In this document: positions 1 to 8,598 of the stretch, piece after piece | How positions within the stretch are numbered: the stretch's first letter is position 1 | Layout of the letters: each line of letters opens with the position of its first letter | Assembly (NCBI RefSeq): GCF_001999285.1 | Contig: NZ_MLHN01000001.1 | Span: 83,417 to 147,416 of the forward strand | Length of the DNA stretch: 64,000 nt | Direction: 5' to 3' | From: Rodentibacter genomosp. 1 | Lineage (GTDB): Bacteria; Pseudomonadota; Gammaproteobacteria; Enterobacterales; Pasteurellaceae | Notes under the pieces: generated by a model | Seen by the model: the letters and a program-made list of their open reading frames with translations, nothing else | Database searches by the model: none | What the model was told of the DNA's origin: nothing | Program-made: the position numbers and the translations under genes

Positions 1-1400
1 AACAATCCCATATCTGTTGTACCCTGTACGTTTGAGTGTCCACGTAATGCGTTAATACCGCCACCTGGCATTCCCATATTACCTAATAGCAATTGGATCA
101 TCGCCATTGAGCGAATGTTTTGCGTACCGATAGTATGTTCTGTAAAACCTAATGCATATAAATGCGTCATCGTCTTGTTTGGTGCGGAGGTTTTACCGAT
201 TTCCTCACAGATTTGTAAGAATAGTTTTTGTTTGACGCCTGTTACGCGTTCGACCATTTCAGGGGTGTAACGGGAAACATGTTCTTTTAATACATTAATT
301 ACACAACGTGGATGTTGTAATGTCATATCACGTTTAGCCTGACCGTTCTCATCAAATTGATAATTCCAAGTTGATTTGTCATAGCTACGTTTTTCTGTAT
401 CGTAGCCTGAGAACAATCCGTCTTCAAATTTAAAACCTTCGTTGACTAAGAAAGAGGCGTTAGTGTAGTGTTTAACATATTCGTGTTGAATCTTATCATT
501 TTCCAATAGGTAACGAATCACGCCCATTAAGAACGCAATATCAGAACCTGAACGGATTGGAGCATGAAGATCAGCGACAGAGGCTGTGCGGTTAAAGCGT
601 GGATCGATAACGATGATTTTCGCACCGTTTTTCTTCGCCTCAATTGCCCAACGGAAGCCAACAGGGTGAGCTTCGGCAGGGTTACCGCCTTGAACGATAA
701 TTAAATTGGCATTTTTGATGTCAACCCAGTTATTTGTCATGGCACCGCGACCAAATGATGGAGCAAGACTTGCTACCGTTGGTCCGTGTCAAGTATTCGC
801 TTGGTTACATACCGGCACCATCCCGAGCATTCGAATCCATTTTTGCGTGAGTAACGCAGCTTCATTGCTCATGGCTGAGGCAGTCATAATCCCTGTGGTT
901 GCCCAACGGTTTACGGTTTTTCCGCTTGCATCGGTTTCGATAAAATTGGCATCGCGATCATCTTTCATTAATCGGGCAATGCGTTTGATTGCATCTTGCC
1001 AAGAGATTCTTTCCCATTTGTCGGAACCCGGTGCTCGGTATTGAGGATATAAGGAACGGCTTTCGCTGTTGACATAATCAAGCGCACCAGCGCCTTTCGG
1101 ACAGAGTGCACCACGACTGATTGGATGGTCAGGATCGCCTTCAAGGTGAAATAATTTTGAACGGGTATTGGTACCGGTGTAGCTACTTAATCCTGTATGA
1201 GGTTTACCGGTACTATAAAGCAACATACCGCAACTGACGGCACAATATGTACAAGTGTTACGGGATTCATAAGCGCGCAATAATTTATATTCACGCGGTG
1301 CTGCTAACACATTTGCCGGCGCAAAGCCTAACATCGCAGCAGAAGTTCCCGCCATACCACCTGCACAGATCTTAAAGAACTTTCTTCTTGAGACCTGCAT
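1..1400 (-). CDS. fdnG: Formate dehydrogenase major (alpha) subunit, selenoprotein, 3' end outside the window
   Basis: Periplasm-facing, membrane-associated formate dehydrogenase that oxidises formate to CO2 in anaerobic respiration; it holds a molybdopterin (bis-MGD) cofactor, selenocysteine and one [4Fe-4S] cluster. The protein starts with a twin-arginine signal (SRRKFFK). Cluster cysteines are at residues 50, 53, 57 and 100. An in-frame TGA at 789-791 (residue 204) sits at the FdnG selenocysteine position; reading continues with HGPTVASLAPSFGRG and further family motifs such as GGGINALRGHSNVQG to base 1. A start at 1400 is chosen over 1418 because an AGGAG ribosome site lies just upstream of it and the TAT motif then falls at the N-terminus. 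It is divergent from fdhD, whose product it needs. The C-terminal part is outside the window. Confidence 0.95.
762..791 (-). promoter_or_regulatory. UGA selenocysteine codon with bacterial SECIS hairpin
   Basis: The UGA (789-791, minus strand) is followed after 14 nt by a hairpin at 762-774: stem AGCAA / UUGCU with apical loop GUC. Spacing and the GU in the loop match bacterial SECIS elements bound by SelB, as remembered for E. coli fdhF and fdnG. This supports recoding to selenocysteine rather than termination. Confidence 0.9.
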
Positions 1401-1602
1401 AATCACTCCTTTCAACAATAGTTTGTTGAGATATTAATTAGATAGTAAAGAAATTCATCTAGAAAATTGAGTTGATTTCGTTAGAATAACCTTAATCAAC
1501 AGACTAAATTGCGTATAGAAAAACACCAATTTAAGGTGAGAGTAGGATACCGATTTTTTTACGATAAATCCATAATCAAAATACATTATATCCCTGAAAG
1601 GA

Positions 1603-1618
1603 TGTGATTTAGATCACG
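1603..1618. promoter_or_regulatory. CRP/FNR-type palindrome between fdnG and fdhD
   Basis: TGTGATTTAGATCACG matches 9 of 10 conserved CRP positions (TGTGA-N6-TCACA). Read inward it also contains the FNR core TGAT-N4-ATCA, with only the outer bases differing from TTGAT-N4-ATCAA. It lies in the divergent control region, 54 bp before fdhD and about 200 bp from fdnG. Anaerobic (FNR) control of formate dehydrogenase is expected; which protein binds here cannot be decided from sequence. Confidence 0.55.
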
Positions 1619-1671
1619 AAGTTAGCAAAAAAATAACATTATTGTTACATAACTGAATAGGTAGGCTATCA

Positions 1672-2484
1672 ATGAATAGTAGCATTGAGCAATCCATCAA
1701 GTTTTTAAAAAAAACAAAAATATCAGGCAAATCGACCGCACTTTTAGAAACAAAAAATGATTTTCTTGCCGTTGAAATTCCGGTTTCGCTTGTCTATAAC
1801 GGCATTTCTCATGCAGTGATGATGTGTTCTCCACAAGATTTGGAGGATTTTGCCTTAGGGTTTTCTTTAACAGAGGGGATTATTGATAGTCCTTTAGATA
1901 TTTATGGAATTGATGTAATAGAAGTATGCAACGGCATTGAAGTGCAAATAGAGCTTTCCAGTCGTCAATTTATGGCACTTAAAGAACATCGACGAAATCT
2001 TACCGGACGTACAGGATGCGGCATTTGCGGGGCGGAGCAACTCAATCAGGTTTACAAAAATTTTCCTAAATTAGACCGCACTTTTCAGTTTGATGTTAGT
2101 TTGCTAGATAATTGCCTTGCTACATTGCAGGAAAATCAACAATTAGGTAAACAGACTGGCGCAACACATGCCTGTGCATTTTTTGATTTGCAAGGTAACT
2201 TACTTGCCATTCGAGAAGATGTGGGGCGCCACGTTGCCTTAGATAAACTGATTGGCTGGTATGTTAGTGTGGGTAAGCCATCAGGAATGATACTCACCTC
2301 AAGTCGGGCAAGCTACGAAATGGTGCAAAAAGTGATTGCTTGTGGGGTGGAAATATTAGTGGCGATTTCTGCGGCAACGGATTTGGCGGTTAATATGGCA
2401 AAAAAACATCATCTGACTTTGGTTGGATTTGCCAGAACAGGTAAGGGAAATATCTATAATGGGGAAGAGCGCTTGATTTTCTGA
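1672..2484 (+). CDS. fdhD: FdhD, sulfur carrier for formate dehydrogenase maturation
   Basis: Transfers sulfur from the cysteine desulfurase IscS to the molybdenum cofactor of formate dehydrogenase, a step needed for activity. The 270-residue length is usual. The conserved CGICG loop supplies the reactive cysteines at residues 116 and 119, and the later segments [15 protein letters not shown] and [13 protein letters not shown] are typical of the family. It is divergently placed next to the fdnG gene it serves and shares its control region. Two uptake signals lie inside the gene (near 1735 and 2083), showing that this part belongs to the resident genome. Confidence 0.96.
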   Translation: MNSSIEQSIKFLKKTKISGKSTALLETKNDFLAVEIPVSLVYNGISHAVMMCSPQDLEDFALGFSLTEGIIDSPLDIYGIDVIEVCNGIEVQIELSSRQFMALKEHRRNLTGRTGCGICGAEQLNQVYKNFPKLDRTFQFDVSLLDNCLATLQENQQLGKQTGATHACAFFDLQGNLLAIREDVGRHVALDKLIGWYVSVGKPSGMILTSSRASYEMVQKVIACGVEILVAISAATDLAVNMAKKHHLTLVGFARTGKGNIYNGEERLIF

Positions 2485-2508
2485 GAGAGAATTTTTACGG
2501 GATTTTAT

Positions 2509-2537
2509 AAAAAGGCAAGAAACCATCTTGCCCTTTT
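2509..2537. terminator. Terminator between convergent fdhD and the binding-protein gene
   Basis: AAAAAGGCAAG and CTTGCCCTTTT form a stem with one bulged base around a 7-nt loop, with A/T runs at both ends, so it can serve both converging genes. Confidence 0.6.
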
Positions 2538-2550
2538 GGAAGTCGAATCT

Positions 2551-3591
2551 TTATTCTCCCTTCACTTCTTTTACCCAACGCTCAATCAAACGTTTTGCTT
2601 CCTGATCAGAACCAAATCGAATGAAATCAATATCAATGAGTTTGAGTTTTGTTGGATTCGGCAGATTAGGATGGGCTTTAGCATAAATATTAGTTGGAAG
2701 CTGATAAGCCTCTGCTTCACGCCATGGAATTTCTTGAGCTTCTGCGGAAAGTACAAAATCCATAAAAAGTTTGGCATTTTCTAAGTTTCGCCCATTTTTA
2801 ATAATACTTGCCGCCCCCAAGGTGTAGCCAACGCCTTCGCAAGGAAGAATACCGGCAACCGGTGCACCTTTGTCTTTTTCCCGAACATAAGCATGCATAA
2901 ATCCAATATTGGCAGTTGTTGCACCGGTAGAAAGGTTGCTGGTCGCCATACCGCTTTTAGTGTATTGGTTGATGTTTTTGTTTAATGCCTTCAAATAATC
3001 AAACGCCTTATCTTCGCCCATCAGCTCGACAAGAGTGGCAATAATGCTATATCCTGTGCCGGATACGCGTGGATCAGGATATTGAACCAAATCCTTAAAT
3101 TCCGGTTTTAATAAATCAGCGTAACACTGCGGTGTGGCGATATTTTTTTCGGCAAGGGATTTCTCATTAATCCCAATGCCAAGATCCATTAAATAAATAA
3201 TGGAAGTGGTATCACCGCGTTGTTCCACCAAGTTTTTAAATTGAGGCAAAATATTTTTTTGCTCAGGTGAACGGTAGGTTTCAAGCAAACCTGCATCTCG
3301 GGCTTGCAAGTGGGGTTCAAATGTTCCGCCATACCAAACATCCGCTTGAGGATTGTCTTTCTCCGCTTTGAGTTTGCCTAGTACTGTACCGGTACTATTG
3401 CGGACAAATTGTGTATTTACATCATATTTTTTACTGAAAGCTTGGGTCACCTTTTCACAGGTTGTGTTTTGTACCGTACAATAAACAACCAACTTTCCTT
3501 GTGCCTTAGCTGTGTTTGGCAGACCAATATTTAATAATGTACAAAGTGCGGTTAATTTAAAGGCATTTTTTAAATGAGTATAGGGAATCAT
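2551..3591 (-). CDS. Periplasmic AfuA/FbpA-like substrate-binding protein under TPP riboswitch control
   Basis: ABC-transporter solute-binding protein of about 346 residues with a signal peptide ending near AKA and the mature start GKLVVYCTVQ. It is clearly paralogous to AfuA encoded at 22552-23598: matching blocks are LVVYC, FVRNSTGT, ADVWYGGTF, DPRVSGTGYS, QYTKSG and PCEGVGYTLG. AfuA of Actinobacillus pleuropneumoniae binds sugar phosphates. Here the AfuA block FLHDY reads FMHAY, so the ligand may differ. The leader is a TPP riboswitch, which suggests thiamine, thiamine phosphate or a pyrimidine precursor as ligand; that is inference. No permease or ATPase gene adjoins it, so it is an orphan here. 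The second ATG (3591) is preferred over 3597, which overlaps the ribosome site. Confidence 0.85.
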   Translation of the reverse strand: MIPYTHLKNAFKLTALCTLLNIGLPNTAKAQGKLVVYCTVQNTTCEKVTQAFSKKYDVNTQFVRNSTGTVLGKLKAEKDNPQADVWYGGTFEPHLQARDAGLLETYRSPEQKNILPQFKNLVEQRGDTTSIIYLMDLGIGINEKSLAEKNIATPQCYADLLKPEFKDLVQYPDPRVSGTGYSIIATLVELMGEDKAFDYLKALNKNINQYTKSGMATSNLSTGATTANIGFMHAYVREKDKGAPVAGILPCEGVGYTLGAASIIKNGRNLENAKLFMDFVLSAEAQEIPWREAEAYQLPTNIYAKAHPNLPNPTKLKLIDIDFIRFGSDQEAKRLIERWVKEVKGE

Positions 3592-3598
3592 ATGCATC

Positions 3599-3626
3599 CT
3601 TACTTAATGAATAAAGAAAAAGTAAG
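3599..3626 (-). promoter_or_regulatory. Possible expression platform hairpin of the TPP riboswitch
   Basis: On the minus strand CTTACTT and AAGTAAG can form a 7-bp stem around a 14-nt loop. The 3' arm runs into the ribosome site (TAAGGA) of the gene starting at 3591, so pairing would hide part of it. No U-run follows, so control of translation seems likelier than termination. This is inference from pairing alone. Confidence 0.45.
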
Positions 3627-3646
3627 TCAGCCCTTGAGGAAGAGAA

Positions 3647-3722
3647 GATTAGTTTCCTACGTCAGTGCTAACTGCTTCAGGTTCACGGGTGTTTCTCAGC
3701 GATTCTCGCACCCTGACTAACC
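3647..3722 (-). promoter_or_regulatory. TPP (THI-box) riboswitch aptamer
   Basis: Read on the minus strand this leader has the ordered thi-box blocks: AGGGTGC, CTGAGAAACACCC, GTGAACCTGA, then GCAGTTAGCACTGACGTAGG and AAACTAATC. P1 pairs GGTTAGT (3716-3722) with ACTAATC (3647-3653). The CUGAGA and ACCUGA motifs are the core TPP-binding residues of the class. It directly precedes the AfuA-like binding-protein gene. Confidence 0.93.
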
Positions 3723-3730
3723 AAGCCAAG

Positions 3731-3759
3731 ACTATAATTTGTAATCTTATTTTTGTAAA
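3731..3759 (-). promoter_or_regulatory. Sigma-70 promoter for the riboswitch transcript
   Basis: On the minus strand TTTACA (3754-3759) and TATAGT (3731-3736) are separated by exactly 17 bp. Transcription would begin near 3724, just at the 5' end of the aptamer. Confidence 0.65.
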
Positions 3760-4051
3760 GTCGGATCTGTTTATTGTTGTCGTTGTGGTATTTAAAATGT
3801 ACCTACGTAGAAGTGTTATTTGCCATGAAAAATAATGCTTGAAATATAGGGTAGCGGTATTTTTAACACATTAATTATACAAGGTTTACAATGTATTGAA
3901 AGTGATAGGTCTGAAAAGACCGTTCTGTTAAAACGGAGTAGTAAATTTATTGTAAATAAAAAATTGATCTACCTCTCATAAATAACTTTTGCCAATACAC
4001 ATTTCGTTTTTCTTTTTGTAAGATTTAGATGTTTAGTCAAGGTTATTTTTT
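3760..4051. other. Intergenic region before cas3
   Basis: AT-rich spacer with no open gene. It contains two small adjoining hairpins at 3908-3936 (GGTCT/AGACC with a GAAA loop, then CCGTT/AACGG). It marks the left edge of the acquired island: the last exact uptake signal before it is in the 5' end of the binding-protein gene near 3543. Confidence 0.5.
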
Positions 4052-4995
4052 ATGAAAAAAGAGAAAATTTATTACGCTCACTCTAGCGAAAGTCTTTCAG
4101 AATCTCAGTGGCAAATTTTACAGAATCACTTGTCTCAAGTCGCCGAAATGTCAGCTAATTTTGCTTGTTTTTTTGGCTCACAAGAGATAGCAAGGAATAC
4201 GGCTAAATTGCACGACTTAGGCAAATATACAGAAGCATTTGATAGGCGACTGCGAGGTGGTCCTTCCGTTGACCATGCTACCGCAGGTGCGAAGATTGCG
4301 GTTGAGCGTTGGGGGGGGGGCAGGTAAGCTGATGGCTTTCTGCATTGCCGGTCATCATGCCGGCTTGGCAAACGGTAATGGAGAGGGGGATAACCGTCGT
4401 ACCTTAGCGCAACGCCTTGCTCTTGCTTTCGGCAAAGATATTCCCGAGCTTGACCCTGTTTGGCAGCAGGAAATCGTGTTGCCTGAAAAACTGCCCGCAC
4501 CGCCCTTGAAGCCTGACGCCCATCATAAATGGTTTTCTTATGCCTTCTTTATCCGTATGCTGTATTTTTGCCTGGTGGATGCTGATTTTCTTGATACCGA
4601 AGCCTTTTATGCTTGCGTTGAAGGCAAATCCATACAGCGCGGCGGCTATCCCGATTTAAACGCTCTGCAACAACGTTTCAACACCTTTATCGAATCTTTC
4701 AGACAGATAGCCAAGCAGGCTCCGGCAAACGAAGCCGAGCGACATCGCGCTGCGCTTAATCGCCTACGCAGTAACATTCTCGACCATGCCGTTGCGCAAA
4801 CTCCAGCATTACACCGTGCAAATCCCCGAAAGCGCACTAGATGCCTTGTTGAAAGCTAGACGCATTGAAACTATCAAGGAATACACCTTCGGAAAACAGT
4901 TTTACTGCCTGATTGGGTTGGATTTGTATGATGATGTGGCGGGGGTTAGTTGGGAGGATACTAATTTTTTAAGAGAGGAGAATTTGATTTTCTAG
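4052..4995 (+). pseudogene. cas3: Type I-C cas3 remnant: HD nuclease piece, frameshift, helicase deleted, C-terminal tail
   Basis: Intact Cas3 cuts and unwinds DNA for the type I interference complex. Here residues 1-91 carry the HD nuclease start (AKLHDLGKYTEAF, DHATAGA), then a run of ten G (4311-4320) shifts the frame. Reading continues one frame over with CIAGHHAGLANG and VDADFLDTEAF. Near 4795-4805 the HD part (LDHAVAQT) joins directly to the Cas3 C-terminus (RKLQHYTVQIPESAL to FLREENLIF). The entire helicase (Walker and DExx motifs) is therefore missing. Removing one G would restore the first frame but not the helicase, so the gene is dead. GC content is higher than in the inserted neighbour. 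Confidence 0.9.
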
Positions 4996-5066
4996 TTTAA
5001 GAAAGTTTTCAATCCATTATTAAAAATATTTTTTTAAACTTATAAATTTATTAAGAAGGTAAAACT

Positions 5067-6902
5067 ATGGAACGTTCACATCTTGTACGTATGCGTGTTA
5101 GAAATATTGGCTGTATCGGTAATGAGGGTTTGACAGTTGAATTAGATGATATTGTGTGCTTAGTCGGAGCAAATAATGCTGGTAAAACAACAGTATTAAG
5201 AGCATATGAATTAGCAGTTCAGCAAGAAAAGTTAGATATAAAAGATTTTAATTGTAATGCAAATGGAAATCCTGCTACGGTCGAATTATGGGTTCATATT
5301 CCTAAAAGTGCAGGCAACATTGATGAAAAATGGAAAGAGGCAACAGAAGATGGATTATTGCTAGTCCGTTCTAAGTGGGAATGGCCTTTAGAAGGAGGAA
5401 AACCTACTAGACGCACTTGGGATCCAGAGAAGAGAGAATATGCGGATGACGGTAAAGCTGCTGGATTAGATACTGTGTTTAATAGCCGTTTGCCCAAACC
5501 ATTTAGAATAGGTTCTTTAGATAATCCTGAAGAAGAGCATAAAAAATTATTAAATCTTGTACTTGAACCAATAATTAATAAATATAAAGAAATTATAGAA
5601 AATGAAGAATCTGAATTAAGCAATAAAATTAAGGAACTGAAGAGCTTGGCAAATGATCCAATATCAGAACTTCGTAGTGACATTGAAAAAATCCAGCAAC
5701 AGATTAATTCATCCTATTGCAAAGTATTTAGTGCATCAGGAATTCATCTTAACATTGGGATTGGAGATATTGGTTTTGATCCTGCAAAATCTTTGCTATC
5801 AGGTTCAAGAATTGATATTTCTGAAACAGGCAACGTTGCTCGCTGGGATCAGCAAGGAACAGGCTCACAGCGAGCACTATTTTGGTCTATTCTTCAGGTA
5901 AGATCTGAGTTAAGTAGAGTTTCTGATATACAAAAGGAATTACAAAAATTAGAAAGCAAAAAATCACAAACTTCGAAAGATAAAGAAAAAATTCAAAATC
6001 TTAAGAGCCAATTATCTCAATCTCAAAATGGTTCAAGCGATTTCTTTTTGCCTGGGTACATGTTGTTGATTGATGAGCCTGAGACGGCATTACATCCCTC
6101 AGCAATTCGTGCAGCTAAAGAACATTTATATAACTTAGCGTCTGAAGCAGGTTGGCAAGTCATGTTGAGTACTCATCATCCTGCTTTTGTTGATCCTATA
6201 AAAGATCATACAACCATTGTTCGCTTACATCGATTAGATAAGCATTTAGAACCCAATATATATAAATCAGAAACAATAAATTTTAGTGATGATGAATTAG
6301 ATAATCTGAAAGCATTAATGGTTTTTGATTCTAATGTTTCTGAAATTTTTTTTGGAGATAAAGTTGTTATTGTCGAAGGGGATACTGAGTTTGCTGCTTT
6401 TCATGAAGTTATGAATAGTAATCCTGCGGATTATCCTGTTAGCCAACGTCCTCTTATTATTAGAGCTAGAGGAAAAGCGACAATTACTATTTTAGTAAAA
6501 ATCTTATCTCATTTTAAAATTAATTTTTCTGTATTGCACGATATAGACTCTCCTAAAATTTCGTCTGGTGATAGGGCTAATTCGGCATACTCTATAAATA
6601 GAGCAATTTCAGAGGCCGTAACTGAGGCACGTAAAGCTGGATTAACAGTTACTTATCGTTGTTCATGTCCTAATTTTGAAATTCATCATAACATGGACTT
6701 GCCATCTAAAGATAAGCCATTTAGAAGTTGGAAAGCTGTTCAAGAGAAGGAAAAAGTGCGTTCAAGTGTAGAATCTATACTGAAAGAATTAATCAGCGTA
6801 TGCAATGATATTCCAAGTAATGATGGTACTAACTATGAAGAAACTTTAAAAAATTGGATTGAGTTTCATCATAAACAGGACGAGCCTTGTTACAAATTTT
6901 AA
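5067..6902 (+). CDS. OLD-family ATP-dependent endonuclease (AAA ATPase plus TOPRIM)
   Basis: Probable phage-defence nuclease of 611 residues. It has an N-terminal SMC/RecF-like ATPase with Walker A GANNAGKTT (34-42), a coiled-coil insertion (about 155-330) split by the signature-like GTGSQRAL, and Walker B LLIDEPETALHP (about 333-344). This is followed by a TOPRIM nuclease with VVIVEGDTE (about 433) and the acidic HDIDS (about 490). No UvrD-like partner adjoins it, which fits class 1 OLD proteins rather than Gabija GajA/GajB. It lies between the cas3 and cas5 remnants on the same strand, preceded by its own AAGAAGG ribosome site. Its AT-rich codons differ from the flanking cas pieces, indicating separate acquisition. 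Natural target unknown. Confidence 0.85.
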   Translation: MERSHLVRMRVRNIGCIGNEGLTVELDDIVCLVGANNAGKTTVLRAYELAVQQEKLDIKDFNCNANGNPATVELWVHIPKSAGNIDEKWKEATEDGLLLVRSKWEWPLEGGKPTRRTWDPEKREYADDGKAAGLDTVFNSRLPKPFRIGSLDNPEEEHKKLLNLVLEPIINKYKEIIENEESELSNKIKELKSLANDPISELRSDIEKIQQQINSSYCKVFSASGIHLNIGIGDIGFDPAKSLLSGSRIDISETGNVARWDQQGTGSQRALFWSILQVRSELSRVSDIQKELQKLESKKSQTSKDKEKIQNLKSQLSQSQNGSSDFFLPGYMLLIDEPETALHPSAIRAAKEHLYNLASEAGWQVMLSTHHPAFVDPIKDHTTIVRLHRLDKHLEPNIYKSETINFSDDELDNLKALMVFDSNVSEIFFGDKVVIVEGDTEFAAFHEVMNSNPADYPVSQRPLIIRARGKATITILVKILSHFKINFSVLHDIDSPKISSGDRANSAYSINRAISEAVTEARKAGLTVTYRCSCPNFEIHHNMDLPSKDKPFRSWKAVQEKEKVRSSVESILKELISVCNDIPSNDGTNYEETLKNWIEFHHKQDEPCYKF

Positions 6903-6931
6903 AAGTATAAATATGGATTATATATGATCTG

Positions 6932-6951
6932 CCCCTTCTCCCCGGAAGGGG
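6932..6951. other. GC-rich hairpin between the OLD-family gene and cas5 remnant
   Basis: Perfect 7-bp stem CCCCTTC / GAAGGGG around TCCCCG. No U-run follows, so it is not a typical terminator; it may be an mRNA stability or insertion-junction structure. Confidence 0.4.
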
Positions 6952-6982
6952 ATGTGTTAACAAAATCATAGGAGAACAAAAA

Positions 6983-7774
6983 ATGAATCGGGTACGCCTA
7001 CACATCTGGGGGGGGGATTACGCCTGTTTTACCCGTCCGGAAATGAAGGTGGAGCGGGTGTCTTACGATATCATCATGCCATCGGCAGCGAGAGGGATTC
7101 TGTTAGCAGTGCACTGGAAACCTGCGATACTCTGGGTGATTGATCGCATTTATGTATTGAAACCGATCCGTTTTGAATCGGTGCGGCGTAATGAATTGGG
7201 CAGCAAGATTTCTGAAAGCAAGGTGAGCGGGGAGATGAGGCGCAAGAGTGTGGTTGATTTATATACGATGATTGATGACGATCTCCAGCAGCGTGCGGCA
7301 ACAGTGCTGAAAGACGTGGACTATGTGATTGAAGCCCATGCGGTGCTGACGGCCAAAGCGGGCGAGGACGATACGAGCACTAAGCATATCGAGATGTTTA
7401 AGCGGAGGGCGTCGAGTTTCCAGAGCATTTTGCCTGGGTGGTCGATAACGGAGCTTTCCCCGAATCATGCTTGTCTGAAAGCGAAGCCAACCGCGATTTT
7501 GGCTGGATGTTGCACGATATTGATTTCGACCACGGCAATCTGCCGAAATTTTTCCGTGCCGAAGGAGATGACGAGACAGCGTATCGCAAAGGGCGCGCTG
7601 TGGTATATACAAACCTGCCACCGCGTACCTGTGCTGTTTTCAGACGAACTACGCGCACAAACACTGACTGTTACCGTCCAAGTGCGCGAACTTTTGGCAG
7701 GCGGGAAAACCCCGTCACCAGTGTATGGCAAACGCTGCAAAGCCTGCTCTCTGGTGGAAGTTTGCCAGCCGTAG
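6983..7774 (+). pseudogene. Chimeric remnant: cas5c joined by deletion to the end of cas4
   Basis: Cas5c is the crRNA-processing subunit of type I-C Cascade; Cas4 helps spacer acquisition. The start (MNRVRLHIWGG, then CFTRPEMKVERVSYD, PSAARGIL and KPIRFESVRRNE) is Cas5c, with nine G at 7008-7016 adding a codon to the usual WGDY. After MFKRRA a small deletion shifts the frame; Cas5c goes on in another frame as FPEHFAWVV through DFGWMLHDIDFDHGN and FFRAE. Near 7565 it runs into the C-terminus of Cas4 in the original frame (KGALWYIQTCHRVPV, VYGKRCKACSLVEVCQP with the iron-sulfur cysteines). The rest of cas5c, all of cas8c and cas7 and most of cas4 are missing. The open frame is an artefact of the joins. 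Confidence 0.85.
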
Positions 7775-7845
7775 TTGTTGGAACGGGATCGGTCGGTTGG
7801 GTATGTGGAGGGGTTGTTTTGGGAATATCAAATTAAATTAATCAA

Positions 7846-8558
7846 GGGGCTGACGTAGATTAGCTAGTATGTTAATCTACAAAAATGAAGATAACTCATT
7901 GTAAATTAAAGAAATCTATACAGAAAAAGCGCCTTGAGTTTTTTGTATTAGAAGTAACGGCTCGTTCAGCAGCAGATTTACTCGGTATTCAGCCTAATTC
8001 AGCAATCCTGTTTTACCGCAAAATCCGTGAGGTCATCAGCTATCATTTAGCCCTTGAAGTGGATGAAGTATTTGACAAACAAATAGAGTTGGATGAAAGC
8101 TATTTTGGTGGACATCGTAAAGGAAAACGAGGTCGTGGAGCGGCAGGAAAAGTGGCTGTTTTTGGGATATTGAAACGGCAAGGTAAAGTGTTTACTGTGG
8201 TCGTCAATGATACGAAGACAACAACGCTGATGCCTGTTATAGCAAGGAAAATCAAGCCTGATAGCCGGGTTTATACCGATACTTATCGTAGTTATGATGC
8301 CCTTGATGTAAGCGAATTTTACCACGAACGGATTAACCATTCAGAGTTGTTTGCGGTGAAACAAAACCATATTAATGGAATTGAAAATTTTTGGAGTCAA
8401 GCTAAGCGGATACTTCGAAAATATAATGGAATAGAGCGAAAAAGTTTTCCTTTATTCTTGAACGAATGCGAATTTCGGTTTAACTTTGGTACACCAAAAG
8501 AGCAGTTAAAAACATTGCGAAAATGGTGTGAAATTTAGGGCTAATCTACGTCAGCCCC
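7846..8558 (+). mobile_element. IS1016-type insertion sequence (IS1595 family)
   Basis: 713-bp element bounded by identical 19-bp inverted repeats GGGGCTGACGTAGATTAGC (7846-7864 and, inverted, 8540-8558) with one transposase gene. Length and ends match IS1016, first known from the H. influenzae capsule locus and common in Neisseria. The 8 bp on each side (TTAATCAA and TAAATTAA) are not identical, so no target duplication is seen. The motif TAAATTAAT occurs on both sides, but 3 bp away from the left end. Confidence 0.92.
7885..8538 (+). CDS. IS1016-type transposase
   Basis: Intact 217-residue DDE-type (ISXO2-like) transposase. Catalytic-site blocks are ELDESYFGG (about 68-76), VYTDTYRSYD (about 128) and NGIENFWSQAK (about 163). 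It fills the element between the inverted repeats, and no frameshift is visible, so it may be active. Confidence 0.93.
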   Translation: MKITHCKLKKSIQKKRLEFFVLEVTARSAADLLGIQPNSAILFYRKIREVISYHLALEVDEVFDKQIELDESYFGGHRKGKRGRGAAGKVAVFGILKRQGKVFTVVVNDTKTTTLMPVIARKIKPDSRVYTDTYRSYDALDVSEFYHERINHSELFAVKQNHINGIENFWSQAKRILRKYNGIERKSFPLFLNECEFRFNFGTPKEQLKTLRKWCEI

Positions 8559-8598
8559 TAAATTAATTTTCATAATCACATGTTATTGGAGAATTTTA

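Noticed and set aside
706..1044. 112-residue plus-strand open frame over fdnG
   Set aside because: Antisense shadow of the selenoprotein gene, whose coding frame continues through the UGA with family motifs.
6983..7774. A novel 263-residue protein encoded by the open frame
   Set aside because: It is a fusion of Cas5c start, an out-of-frame middle and the Cas4 end; the true Cas5c middle lies in another frame.
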